NCBI GenBank assembly: GCA_934140005.1
Contig: CAKPBB010000016.1
Location: 1-37,431 of the forward strand
Length of the DNA stretch: 37,431 nt
Direction of reading: 5' to 3'
Source: an uncultured Clostridia bacterium
GTDB taxonomy: Bacteria; Bacillota; Clostridia; TANB77; CAG-508
Positions 1 to 8,302 of the stretch are shown here, one piece after another. Each line of letters opens with the position of its first letter. Within the stretch, counting starts at the first letter, position 1. Made by a program: the position numbers and the translations under genes. The notes under the pieces are model-generated. The model searched no databases. It had not been told where the DNA came from and worked only from the letters and a program-made list of their open reading frames with translations.

Positions 1-59
1 TTAAAATTTCATTTGAACATAAATAATTTTGAATCTCAAACTCGTTCTAAAGTGTTTAC

Positions 60-88
60 ATAGTAATACGATTTTTAATTATTGTCAA
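60..88 (-). promoter_or_regulatory. Promoter reading off the left edge
   Basis: On the minus strand a perfect -35 TTGACA (83-88) is separated by 17 nt from a weaker -10 TACTAT (60-65). It points toward coordinate 1, so the gene it serves would lie outside the window. Seen in sequence; its activity is inferred. Confidence 0.5.
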
Positions 89-157
89 CAAAAATCATTC
101 TATTTTTCAAAAGATTCGTTCGACAAAATTTGCAATATTCGCAAAATAAACTTAGAT

Positions 158-192
158 ACAAGCACTTTAAATGTAAAATTTAAAGTGCTTGT
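158..192 (-). terminator. Hairpin after dpaB, probable terminator
   Basis: A perfect 15-bp inverted repeat (158-172 with 178-192) encloses a 5-nt loop and lies 17 nt beyond the dpaB stop. The run after the stem on the minus strand is only moderately U-rich, so termination is likely but not certain. Confidence 0.55.
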
Positions 193-209
193 TATATCAT
201 TAATTACAC

Positions 210-788
210 TCACAACAAAATTGGTTGTATCTGTTCCTTATCTAATGCATATTCTATTGTTTTAGAAATATATTCAGAATCAAACACCAGTGATCTTGGC
301 TTGGTAATAGGATTATCTTGCTTGAATGGAACAAAATAATAATGTTTCATATTTAATAATTTTCCAATATTCATTGCATTTCCAGATAGTGCATTATTAG
401 TTGAAATCGCAATAACTACTGGATTTTCATTTCTAAGATGTGATTTTACAGCCATTGTTGCTGGTGTATCTATAATATCATTTGCAAGTTTAGATATCGT
501 ATTTCCAGAACAAGGTGCAACTACCAATATGTCAAACATTCTTTTCGGACCAATTGGCTCTGCATCCTGTATAGTATGAATAATACTATTACCTGTAATT
601 TCCTCTATTTCTTTTATAAAATCATCTGATTTACCAAATTTAGTATCCATATAATAACTATTAAAACTCATTATTGGTGTTACTATAGCACCTTTATCTA
701 TAATCTTTTTTAATGCTTCAATGCTTTTTCTAAATGTACAAAACGAACCAGTAAAAGCATATCCTATTTTCACTTTTTCTAGGTTCAA
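210..788 (-). CDS. dpaB: Dipicolinate synthase subunit B
   Basis: Flavoprotein-fold subunit of the enzyme that makes dipicolinic acid, the Ca2+-chelating compound of the spore core; in Bacillus it acts in the mother cell with DpaA. The 192-residue protein matches the family in length and motifs: an N-terminal GYAFTGSFCTF segment, the APCSGNTISKLANDI stretch, a VVIAISTN strand, and a C-terminal FVPFKQDNPITKP segment. Translation starts at TTG (786-788): an AAGGAGG site lies 8 nt upstream, and the nearest upstream ATG in the same frame runs into a stop. The upstream neighbour is the divergent purB rather than dpaA, so the usual dpaA-dpaB pair is absent here. The family assignment is firm; whether this organism makes dipicolinate depends on a DpaA elsewhere. 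Confidence 0.9.
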   Translation of the reverse strand: MNLEKVKIGYAFTGSFCTFRKSIEALKKIIDKGAIVTPIMSFNSYYMDTKFGKSDDFIKEIEEITGNSIIHTIQDAEPIGPKRMFDILVVAPCSGNTISKLANDIIDTPATMAVKSHLRNENPVVIAISTNNALSGNAMNIGKLLNMKHYYFVPFKQDNPITKPRSLVFDSEYISKTIEYALDKEQIQPILL

Positions 789-820
789 CTTAAATACCTC
801 CTTTCATAATCTATCAATAT

Positions 821-851
821 TATTTTATGATGTTATGTAAATTATTGTCAA
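821..851 (-). promoter_or_regulatory. dpaB promoter, SigA- or SigK-like
   Basis: Upstream of dpaB the minus strand holds TTGACA (846-851) and, 18 nt on, TAAAAT (822-827), a fair vegetative promoter. The same bases also read as AC (847-848), 17 nt, then CATAAAATA (821-829), which fits the mother-cell SigK pattern AC-N16/17-CATAnnnTA. The B. subtilis dpaAB (spoVF) operon is known to be SigK-dependent, so the second reading is attractive but inferred. Confidence 0.45.
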
Positions 852-856
852 AATTA

Positions 857-885
857 TTTACTTTTTAATTAAATCGTGTTATAAT
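857..885 (+). promoter_or_regulatory. purB promoter
   Basis: A TATAAT at 880-885 is preceded by TGT, making an extended -10. A weak -35 TTTACT sits at 857-862 with 17-nt spacing. It is divergent to, and nearly abuts, the dpaB promoter. A leader of about 80 nt follows in which I recognise no riboswitch. Confidence 0.55.
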
Positions 886-975
886 ATCGTTTGTCTCAAT
901 GACTGTTTATTTCTAAATGTTTCACATCTTTGGAATGACAGCAGTTAAATAACTTTAGAAAGGGGATTAATTCCT

Positions 976-2421
976 ATGAAACGAGACAATTCTACTTTCG
1001 TCGCAGAAAACATTTCTGCAAAACATTTGGCTATTAGCCCACTCGATGGACGGTATGCTCAAATCGGTGAGGCACTTGCACCGTATTTCTCTGAATTTGC
1101 CCTGGTAAAGTATCGGGTTAAAGTCGAGATTTACTGGCTGAAGTACCTTATTGAAAACGTTGCTGGTAATTCTGGCAGTTCTACTTTGGATGACTTTAAT
1201 CCCAAACTTCTTCCGGTGATTATGTCTATCTACGAGAACTTCTCTGACGAAGACTTTATGCGTATCAAAGAAATTGAGGCCAAGACAAACCATGATGTAA
1301 AGTCCGTTGAACTCTTCATTGCTGAACAGCTTGAAGCAAAAGGTCACGAACACCTCGGCTTGCGTGCTCTCAAGAGCTTTGTGCATATTGGTTGCACGTC
1401 TGAAGACATCACCAACTGCGCTTATGCACTGATGATTTCTTCTGCACTCAAAGAAGTCTGGCAACCCAAAGCAACTGAACTTCTGAATTTTGTTACCAAG
1501 ATGGCAGGCAAATATGCAGATGTTCCTATGCTTGCACATACTCATGGTCAACCTGCCACTCCAACCACTGTTGGCAAAGAACTGGCTGTTTATGCCTATC
1601 GCTTTACACAAAGCTTGCGGCGCATTGCTCATGTTCCCATTACTGCCAAATTCAATGGTGCAACTGGAAACTATGCAGCAATTTCTGTCGCATTCCCCAA
1701 CAATGCTTGGATGTTCCATTCTGAATGCTTTGTAGTTCAGTATTTGAGATTGACTTTTAATCCTGTTACTACTCAGATTGAAAGTCACGACAATGTCTGC
1801 CACTTGTTGGATGAAATTCGTCATTTCAACAATGTTCTGCGAGACTTTGATACAGACATGTGGCTCTACATCAGCATGGAATACTTTAAACAGATTCCTG
1901 TTAAAACAGAAGTTGGTAGTAGTACCATGCCTCACAAAGTCAACCCCATTCGTTTCGAAAACAGCGAAGCAAATATCAAGATTGGCAATGCAATTTGCGC
2001 TGCTCTTTCTGATGAGCTTCCTCGTTCTCGTATGCAGAGAGATCTTTCTGATTCTTCTCTGCAAAGAAACATTGGTCTTGCCTTTGGCTACTCTCTGCAA
2101 GCTATTGGACAAACCATCGGCGGTCTTAAGAAGGTCGAAGTTAACAAGGAGAAAATTGAGTCTGAACTCAATTCGAACTGGGCTGTTCTTGCAGAACCCA
2201 TTCAGACCATGCTTCGCAAGTATGGCATTCCTGATGCTTACGACCATCTGAAAGAGCTTACCCGTGGCAAGGAAATTACCGAAAGCGATATCAAGAATTT
2301 CATCAAGTCTCTTGATGTACTGAGTGAGGAGGACCAGCAGATTCTGCTGAATCTCACCCCTGCTTCTTACATTGGTGATGCAGTTGATATTGCAAAAGCA
2401 GCCGCATCTGTCGGTTATTAA
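976..2421 (+). CDS. purB: Adenylosuccinate lyase, E. coli-type
   Basis: Fumarate-lyase superfamily enzyme that removes fumarate from SAICAR and from adenylosuccinate in purine synthesis; cytosolic homotetramer. Residues 19-27 (AISPLDGRY), TNHDVKSVE (104-112), TSED (141-144), HTHGQPATP (188-196) and the family signature GSSTMPHKVNP (314-324) are all present, and the 481-residue length is intact. The closest pattern is the proteobacterial PurB (E. coli, 456 aa), not the shorter Bacillus/clostridial form. The ATG is preceded by GAAAGGGG. It is the only plus-strand gene recognised here, and uses many C- and G-ending codons (CCC, ACC, GCC, AAC), so its base composition differs sharply from its neighbours. 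That suggests horizontal acquisition. No other purine genes are nearby. Confidence 0.95.
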   Translation: MKRDNSTFVAENISAKHLAISPLDGRYAQIGEALAPYFSEFALVKYRVKVEIYWLKYLIENVAGNSGSSTLDDFNPKLLPVIMSIYENFSDEDFMRIKEIEAKTNHDVKSVELFIAEQLEAKGHEHLGLRALKSFVHIGCTSEDITNCAYALMISSALKEVWQPKATELLNFVTKMAGKYADVPMLAHTHGQPATPTTVGKELAVYAYRFTQSLRRIAHVPITAKFNGATGNYAAISVAFPNNAWMFHSECFVVQYLRLTFNPVTTQIESHDNVCHLLDEIRHFNNVLRDFDTDMWLYISMEYFKQIPVKTEVGSSTMPHKVNPIRFENSEANIKIGNAICAALSDELPRSRMQRDLSDSSLQRNIGLAFGYSLQAIGQTIGGLKKVEVNKEKIESELNSNWAVLAEPIQTMLRKYGIPDAYDHLKELTRGKEITESDIKNFIKSLDVLSEEDQQILLNLTPASYIGDAVDIAKAAASVGY

Positions 2422-2499
2422 ACCACAAACCTATCTGCTACGATTGCTCATGTAGCAATTCTGGCAGTAGATACCCAAAGTAAATTGTCTTAAAGCAAA

Positions 2500-2536
2500 G
2501 GAAAGAGCCGTTTCCACTATGGATTCGGCTCTTTCC
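2500..2536 (+). terminator. purB terminator
   Basis: An 11-bp GC-rich stem (2500-2510 with 2526-2536) lies about 80 nt after the purB stop; its loop can pair further (2513-2516 with 2520-2523). It is followed by CCCCTTTATATTATTT, a modest T-rich tract. Its G+C content matches purB rather than the host flank, so it may have arrived with the gene. Confidence 0.7.
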
Positions 2537-2609
2537 CCTTTATATTATTTGTTTAAATCATATTCAAATTATTTTAATTTTGAATTTTATAAATCATAAT
2601 CCCCCTCTA

Positions 2610-3503
2610 TTATTTACTCAAATCATATCCAGCAACTAATTCTCCACTTTCACAATCAATAAGAACATGCAATACATATTTCTTATTTTGTTCTAAATAT
2701 ACATTTGCCTGCCAATATGTTGATACTTCTCCAGTTGGCTCTTGAAGGTCTCCTTTTGTTATAAAAAATTGATTTGGTTTTTCATTTACTAATTTTACAT
2801 CTTTTATTAACATTGTTGCATTTGTTAAAGACTGATTATTAAAATACTTTCTTGAAAGATATTCTGTTAATACACTCCAACTATTATTTATTTTTTCTGT
2901 AACATCTTGTGGTGACGTAATAATTATTTTATCAGTTTTCTTAATTACCAAATTAACATTTTTTTGATTAACATCAGGTAATGCAACAATCAATACTGAT
3001 TGATTTACATCATTACTTTCTGTAAAAACAATATTATCATAGTCAAATCCAGAATGTCTAGAATCCATTGTTAAATCCATGTTTTTTTTATATATTACTA
3101 ATACATAAAATTTCTTAAAATCTTCATCCGTAAATTCTTTTATTCCTTGTTTATTTGACATTATTTTTTGATATTCTTTTTTACTTCTACATATAGCATA
3201 CTGCAAATCATCATTTGTTTTATTAGAAAGTTGACTAACATCAAAATTTTCTAAATCAAATTTCTGTATAACAATGCTTCCCATTAACAAATCAGCTACA
3301 GTATTTGAATTATCATAATTTGAATCTTCTATATCATTACTTATATTATAAACTTGATATAGCTCCCAACTTATAAAAGAAACTAATAAAATAACAATAG
3401 CCACTATTATTATTTTAAAAAATTTAGGCATTTTACTTTTTTCTTTTTCTGGTTTTACTACCTTAAAATCTTCTGGGTTTTGATCTACTTTTTCTTTTTT
3501 CAT
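2610..3503 (-). CDS. Unrecognised one-pass membrane protein
   Basis: I do not recognise this family. The 297-residue protein has a charged cytoplasmic N terminus (1-27), one membrane segment (about 28-47, FFKIIIVAIVILLVSF) and a long extracytoplasmic part. It has no cysteine-based lipobox. The C-terminal third (NVYLEQNKKYVLHVLIDCESGELVAGYDLSK) reads as beta strands. An upstream TTG (3530) would add nine residues, but AAGGAG lies 8 nt before the ATG at 3501-3503 and nothing supports the longer form. It follows the V-ATPase operon but has its own consensus promoter, so it need not be functionally linked to it. Confidence 0.75.
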   Translation of the reverse strand: MKKEKVDQNPEDFKVVKPEKEKSKMPKFFKIIIVAIVILLVSFISWELYQVYNISNDIEDSNYDNSNTVADLLMGSIVIQKFDLENFDVSQLSNKTNDDLQYAICRSKKEYQKIMSNKQGIKEFTDEDFKKFYVLVIYKKNMDLTMDSRHSGFDYDNIVFTESNDVNQSVLIVALPDVNQKNVNLVIKKTDKIIITSPQDVTEKINNSWSVLTEYLSRKYFNNQSLTNATMLIKDVKLVNEKPNQFFITKGDLQEPTGEVSTYWQANVYLEQNKKYVLHVLIDCESGELVAGYDLSK

Positions 3504-3591
3504 AAACCTTCTCCTTGTTAATAAAGTCAATAAAATCTACATGATAATTAAAACAATTCTATTAACACTATAAAATAATTTAACTATCTTT

Positions 3592-3619
3592 ATTATAACT
3601 AATTTTAACTATTTGTCAA
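3592..3619 (-). promoter_or_regulatory. Consensus promoter for the 2610-3503 gene
   Basis: A perfect TTGACA (3614-3619) and a perfect TATAAT (3592-3597) are separated by 16 nt on the minus strand. The -35 overlaps the stop codon of ntpD. Transcription would start near 3585, about 80 nt before the ATG at 3503. Confidence 0.8.
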
Positions 3620-4230
3620 TTCAATTTATTCTTTATAACTTTTAATCTTGTAAATTCCTCTCTTTCTCTTTCCTCTAAAATGTCTTGTATTTCGCTAATA
3701 CTACTTTGTGTTTGCGGAATAATCATATCACCTAAAGCATTTGACCTTTTTGATACTTTCTCAATATTTTTTTCTAATTTAATAATAGTGTTAAGTGTTT
3801 CAGCATAAGCTACAAGTTCAGATTTTATACTATTAAAATCAATAATTGTGCTATCTACGGCTGAAGTTGTATCATATAAACTATAATTTATACTAGCCTG
3901 TTTTGGTTCATACACAATAGATGGAATTTCCACACCCATGATAGTTTTATATTTAATATCTAGTATATCTTCAAAATTCATACCATTTGAAATATCAATC
4001 AAATTGTCAACACCTGTATCGATAGTTGCTTTAATATATGATGTATAGGCTTTTTTTAATAAAGCTTGCACATTTTCCAATTGTTCTTTCGCCTTTTTCT
4101 GATATTTAGTTTTTTCCATGCTTAAAATTATTTTCTTTTTTTCTAATAGTTCTCTTCCCTGTATTGAAAGCTTTAAATTTTCTTTTAATCTCATTAAATT
4201 ATTTTTTGTAGGTAATGTAGAAGAATTCAA
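3616..4230 (-). CDS. ntpD: V/A-type ATPase subunit D
   Basis: Central-shaft subunit of the rotary V/A-type ATPase; its two long helices rotate inside the A3B3 head and couple it to the membrane ring. The 204-residue sequence has the family pattern: an N-terminal PTKNNLMRLKENLKLSIQGRELLEKKK helix, a variable middle, and a C-terminal helix (NIEKVSKRSNALGDMIIPQTQ onward) containing the conserved R-x-NALE-like segment. The start is TTG (4228-4230), strongly supported by GGGAGGAG about 6 nt upstream. It is the last gene of the ktr-V-ATPase operon, 24 nt after ntpB. No terminator is visible after it. Confidence 0.95.
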   Translation of the reverse strand: MNSSTLPTKNNLMRLKENLKLSIQGRELLEKKKIILSMEKTKYQKKAKEQLENVQALLKKAYTSYIKATIDTGVDNLIDISNGMNFEDILDIKYKTIMGVEIPSIVYEPKQASINYSLYDTTSAVDSTIIDFNSIKSELVAYAETLNTIIKLEKNIEKVSKRSNALGDMIIPQTQSSISEIQDILEEREREEFTRLKVIKNKLN

Positions 4231-4254
4231 ATTTATCTCCTCCCAAAAACTTTT

Positions 4255-5604
4255 TTATTTTTTAAGTGTATCAATTTTACTCCATTCACTCTCTGGTAAA
4301 ATTTTCAATATTTCCCATGCTAAGTCTAAAGTTTGCTCAATAGTTCTACTTTCCATAACTTCTTGATTAAGCCATTTTTCTTCAAAGGCTTTTCCAAATT
4401 CTAAATATTTTTTATCAGTTTCAGACAAGTCTGCCTCACCTAAAACCTTTGCTAAAGCTCTTACTTCTTGTACTTTAGAATATGAAGTAAACAATTGGTC
4501 TGCAATTTCTCTATGATCTTTTCTTGTATATTTCTCACCTATACCGTCTTTCATCAATCTAGATAAAGAGTCTAATATATTGATTGGTGGGTCAATTCCT
4601 TTTTGTGAAAGCTCTTTTGATAATACAATTTGTCCTTCTGTAATATATCCTGTAATATCTGGAATAGGATGTGATATATCATCATTTGGCATTGTTAAAA
4701 TTGGTATTTGTGTAATAGAGCCCTTCTTTCCCCTTATTTTTCCAGCTCTTTCATATATGCTTGCAAAATCACTATATAAATATCCTGGATATCCTTTTCT
4801 ACTTGGAATTTCCCCTTTTAAGGTTGAAACTTCTCTTAAAGCTTCTGCATAAGCAGTCATATCTGTTAATATAACCAGTACTTGCATATCTAAATCAAAG
4901 GCCAAGTATTCAGCGCAAGTTAAAGCAACTTTAGGGGTTAAAATTCTTTCTATAGAAGGATCATTTGATAAATTTTGAAAAGTTACTACCTTATCCAAAA
5001 TTCCGTTTTCTTCAAAGCTCTTTCTAAAAAATTCTGCTGTTTCATATTCTGCGCCAATAAGTCCAAAAACAATTGCAAAACCACTTTCATCTTTAATATT
5101 AGCTTGTCTAATTATTTTTTCTGTTAGTTTATTATGATTTATACCACTTCCAGAAAAAATTGGTAATTTTTGACCTCTAATTAAGGTCATAAGACCATCT
5201 ATTGCTGATATTCCAGTTTCTATGAAATTCTTTGGATACTCTCTTGCAACAGGATTTATTGGTTCTCCACCAATTTCTCGTTCAGTTTGTACATTGATTT
5301 CACCCAGTCCATCAATTGGTCTACCAGCACCATCAAAAATTCTACCAAGCATATCTTTAGAAAGCTTTAATTTTAAAGGGCTACCTGTAAATTCAGTTTT
5401 CACACCTTTGCAACTCATTCCATTAGTTCCCTCATATACCTGTATAACCGTAAAATCTTCAGAAAGAGTAACAATATTTCCCAAACGAGTCTCACCATTT
5501 GGAAGTGCTAGTTCAACTTGTTCGTCAAAAATTGCATCTTGGGGTGTTTTTATATAAACCAATGGTCCATTTATTTTTTCAAGACCAATTCTTTGAATTT
5601 TCAT
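4255..5604 (-). CDS. ntpB: V/A-type ATPase subunit B
   Basis: Non-catalytic nucleotide-binding subunit of the A3B3 head. The 449-residue protein shows the beta-barrel N domain (1-70), the degenerate P-loop region FSGSGINHNKL (150-160) in place of a true Walker A motif, as is normal for B subunits, and the conserved TDMTAYAEALREVS segment with the IPSRKGYPGYLYSD stretch that completes the catalytic site at the A-B interface. ATG start with AAAGGAAAAG upstream. It lies between ntpA and ntpD in the operon, the usual A-B-D order. Confidence 0.97.
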   Translation of the reverse strand: MKIQRIGLEKINGPLVYIKTPQDAIFDEQVELALPNGETRLGNIVTLSEDFTVIQVYEGTNGMSCKGVKTEFTGSPLKLKLSKDMLGRIFDGAGRPIDGLGEINVQTEREIGGEPINPVAREYPKNFIETGISAIDGLMTLIRGQKLPIFSGSGINHNKLTEKIIRQANIKDESGFAIVFGLIGAEYETAEFFRKSFEENGILDKVVTFQNLSNDPSIERILTPKVALTCAEYLAFDLDMQVLVILTDMTAYAEALREVSTLKGEIPSRKGYPGYLYSDFASIYERAGKIRGKKGSITQIPILTMPNDDISHPIPDITGYITEGQIVLSKELSQKGIDPPINILDSLSRLMKDGIGEKYTRKDHREIADQLFTSYSKVQEVRALAKVLGEADLSETDKKYLEFGKAFEEKWLNQEVMESRTIEQTLDLAWEILKILPESEWSKIDTLKK

Positions 5605-5637
5605 TTCAACTTTTCCTTTCTTTTATTAACTATGCTT

Positions 5638-7413
5638 TTAAGATATATGTTGCTTATATGTTTCTTCTAATCTTCTTAAAGATTCTTTAGCCTTTAAATT
5701 GAATTTTTTAAATTCTTCTAATTTATCATTTGGAATCATCATTTTTAGTTTTACATATTCGTCTAAAATACCTAATTCTCTGATTTTAGATATTGGAATA
5801 CCTTTTTCAATTAATTGATTGGAATTATCGTACAATTGTATAATTGTGTCCATCATTAAATACTGTTTTTCAAGTGGAACAAATCTATCAATTTCGCTCA
5901 TTGCATTTTGTTGAAGAAATCCAATTCTAATATCTTTACAAATTTCCAAAACTAATTTTTTATCATCTGATAAAACATCTTGACCAACAACTTTAGATAT
6001 TTCTAGAAGTTCATTTTCTTCTTCTAGTAATTTTATAATTCTTTGTCTGTAATCTAAAAACTTAATTGGCAATTTATTTTCGTACCAATCTTGAAGTTGA
6101 TCTACATATTCGCTATAGCTTATATTCCAATTAACTGCTGGATAGTGTCTTGAATATGCAAGTTCTCTATTTAATCCCCAAAAACAATGAACAAATCTTT
6201 TTGTATTTTGAGTTACTGGTTCAGAAAAATCTGCACCTTGTGGCGAAACAGCTCCAATTATTGTAACAGAGCCTTTTGTTCCATTTGAATTTTTTACCAT
6301 TCCTGCTCTTCCATAAAATTCAGATAGTCTAGATGGTAAATATGATGGATAACCTTCTTCAGCTGGCATTTCTTCTAACCTTCCAGAAATTTCTCTTAAA
6401 GCTTCTGCCCATCTTGAAGTAGAATCAGCCATAATTGCTACATCATATCCCATATCTCTATAATATTCTGCCATGGTTAAACCTGTATATATAGAAGCTT
6501 CACGTGCAGCAACTGGCATATTTGAAGTATTTGCAATTAAAATAGTTCTTTCTATAAGTGGTCTACCTGTTTTAGGGTCTATTAAATTTTGAAATTCATC
6601 TAAAACATCTGTCATTTCATTGCCACGTTCACCACATCCTATATAGACGATAATATCTGCGTTTGACCATTTTGCCAATTGATGTTGAAGCATTGTTTTT
6701 CCTGTACCGAAACCTCCCGGAATCATTGCAGTACCACCTTTTGCCATTGGAAACAATGAATCTAGTACTCTTTGTCCAGTTATAAAAAGTTCTGTATTAG
6801 AAAGTCTTTGTTCATATGGTCTACCTATTCTTATTGGCCATTCTTGTATCATTGTTATTTCATGTACATTGTTTTTATTGTCTTTTACTTTGCAAATAAT
6901 ATCATTAACTGCATATTCTCCATTTTCTACTATCTCAATTATTTCACCAAAAATATTATTTGGAATCATTATTTTATGTGATATTGCTGTAGTTTCTTGC
7001 ACTTCTCCTATTATTGTTCCAGATTCTACTCTTTGATATAATTCTACACATTTTTTGAAATTCCATTTCTTCTCTAATGAAACCTTACTTGGAACAATAC
7101 CTTTTTTTATAAAATCTCCTGAAAGATTTTTAAGTTCTTTAAGAGGTCTCTGAATACCATCAAAAATTTCTCCTAAAAGTCCTGGTGCTAGAGTTACAGA
7201 TAATGATTTTCCATCTGATATAACTTTTTCACCAATTTTCAAACCATTTGTACTTTCATAAACTTGTATTACAGCAATATCTTCTTCTAATTTTATAACT
7301 TCTCCTAATAGTTTTTCTTCTCCTATGTAAACCATATCATGCATAGCAAAATCTGCATTTCCTTTTGCTAAAACAACTGGTCCATTTATAGAAATTACAT
7401 TTTTAAATTCCAA
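5638..7413 (-). CDS. ntpA: V/A-type ATPase catalytic subunit A
   Basis: Catalytic ATP-hydrolysing or -synthesising subunit. The 591-residue protein has the N-terminal barrel (1-75), the bulge domain typical of A subunits (about 110-190), Walker A GGFGTGKT (233-240), the conserved GCGERGNEM (259-267) with the catalytic glutamate, the DSTSRWAEALREISGRLEEMP region and the helical C domain. All catalytic motifs are intact. The start is TTG (7411-7413): a GGAGG site lies 8 nt upstream and the protein begins directly with the family's EFKNVISINGPVV strand. It follows ntpE by 24 nt. Confidence 0.97.
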   Translation of the reverse strand: MEFKNVISINGPVVLAKGNADFAMHDMVYIGEEKLLGEVIKLEEDIAVIQVYESTNGLKIGEKVISDGKSLSVTLAPGLLGEIFDGIQRPLKELKNLSGDFIKKGIVPSKVSLEKKWNFKKCVELYQRVESGTIIGEVQETTAISHKIMIPNNIFGEIIEIVENGEYAVNDIICKVKDNKNNVHEITMIQEWPIRIGRPYEQRLSNTELFITGQRVLDSLFPMAKGGTAMIPGGFGTGKTMLQHQLAKWSNADIIVYIGCGERGNEMTDVLDEFQNLIDPKTGRPLIERTILIANTSNMPVAAREASIYTGLTMAEYYRDMGYDVAIMADSTSRWAEALREISGRLEEMPAEEGYPSYLPSRLSEFYGRAGMVKNSNGTKGSVTIIGAVSPQGADFSEPVTQNTKRFVHCFWGLNRELAYSRHYPAVNWNISYSEYVDQLQDWYENKLPIKFLDYRQRIIKLLEEENELLEISKVVGQDVLSDDKKLVLEICKDIRIGFLQQNAMSEIDRFVPLEKQYLMMDTIIQLYDNSNQLIEKGIPISKIRELGILDEYVKLKMMIPNDKLEEFKKFNLKAKESLRRLEETYKQHIS

Positions 7414-7437
7414 TTTTCAAGCCTCCAAATATACTTT

Positions 7438-8031
7438 TTAACTAATATTTTTTAAATTTATTTTACTAATTTCTTCTTTTAATAAGGTAGACAATGAATT
7501 ATCTATCAATAAATTTTCATTTATGTTTTCTCCGATACAACCACCTATTATTTCTTTTTTAGTAATTTTCACATTACATCCAAATTCTTTATTTATAATA
7601 GTTAAATATTTGTCATAATCTTTTTGAGTTATATATATTGTTATCTCTTCATTTTCTTTTTTTTCTAATTTTTCTATTACATCAGATATATTATTTAATA
7701 AAAAAATTTCATATTCTTTTAAATCTGTAAAAAAATATAATCTTTTCACAAGCTCTTGCTCTAATGCTTCCATTAACTTTTTTTCCTTAGAAATAACTGC
7801 TATTTTGGAACTATTTTTAGCTTCATAAATATTTGAATTAAAATCTTTTTCAATTTTATAAATTTGTCTATCTAATTTATATTTTGCTTCTTTTCTATAT
7901 CTATTTAATTCGTCTTCTGTTTCTAGTTTTATATTATCAGCTATTTTATTATCTAAATCTAAAGCTTCTGATTTGGCTAATTTTAAACAACTATCTTGAA
8001 ATTTTTTAACTTTAGTAGTTAAATCATCCAT
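7438..8031 (-). CDS. ntpE: V/A-type ATPase subunit E
   Basis: Peripheral-stalk subunit that, with the H/G-type subunit, forms the stator holding the A3B3 head to subunit I. The 197-residue protein has the expected long charged N-terminal helix (about 1-95, rich in K, E and D) and a C-terminal alpha/beta domain (about 100-197) with the EKEIIGGCIGENINENLLIDNSLSTLL-type segment found in E subunits; here it reads KKEIIGGCIGENINENLLI. ATG start with AGAGGTG upstream. Position between F and A is usual for bacterial V-ATPase operons. Confidence 0.88.
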   Translation of the reverse strand: MDDLTTKVKKFQDSCLKLAKSEALDLDNKIADNIKLETEDELNRYRKEAKYKLDRQIYKIEKDFNSNIYEAKNSSKIAVISKEKKLMEALEQELVKRLYFFTDLKEYEIFLLNNISDVIEKLEKKENEEITIYITQKDYDKYLTIINKEFGCNVKITKKEIIGGCIGENINENLLIDNSLSTLLKEEISKINLKNIS

Positions 8032-8040
8032 ATTACACCT

Positions 8041-8289
8041 CTATTTTTCAAGTTTTGGAATAGGAACTATCAAAGGTATTTTTTTATCTTCCATAATTTT
8101 TTTAAATGGCAAATTTTCTTTGTTAAATAGTTCTTCTGAAACCATTATGATACCTAAATCTTTTTCTTTAAGCAATTCGTCTACTTTTTCTATAATCTTG
8201 TTGTCATCTTTCATTACAACACTTGGTATTCCAGTTAATTTAAGTCCTATTGCTAAATCTTTACTATTACTTATACAAAAAATTTTCAT
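8041..8289 (-). CDS. ntpF: V/A-type ATPase subunit F
   Basis: Small central-stalk subunit with a Rossmann-like fold that binds subunit D. At 82 residues it is somewhat shorter than the usual roughly 100. The pattern is intact: an N-terminal strand MKIFCISNSKDLAIGLKLTGI, the LGIIMVSEELF strand, and a C-terminal IPLIVPIPKLEK. The missing residues are at the C terminus, where other F subunits have an extended helix that contacts D. Overlap and spacing with ntpE and ntpK fit co-transcription. Confidence 0.88.
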   Translation of the reverse strand: MKIFCISNSKDLAIGLKLTGIPSVVMKDDNKIIEKVDELLKEKDLGIIMVSEELFNKENLPFKKIMEDKKIPLIVPIPKLEK

Positions 8290-8302
8290 TTAAAACCTCT
8301 TG

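Larger units (their letters stand above)
1..209. other. Non-coding left flank
   Basis: No convincing gene lies in this stretch. It holds a minus-strand promoter reading out of the window (60-88) and a perfect hairpin (158-192) downstream of dpaB. A short plus-strand open frame running through the hairpin has no ribosome binding site and overlaps the 3' end of dpaB, so it is not taken as a gene. Confidence 0.6.

Noticed and set aside
886..975. Purine riboswitch or PurR site in the purB leader
   Set aside because: No three-way junction or conserved PurBox sequence could be identified.
967..2247. A 426-residue open frame on the minus strand opposite purB
   Set aside because: It is the antisense shadow of purB: it has no ribosome site, no recognisable domain, and the plus-strand frame carries every family motif.
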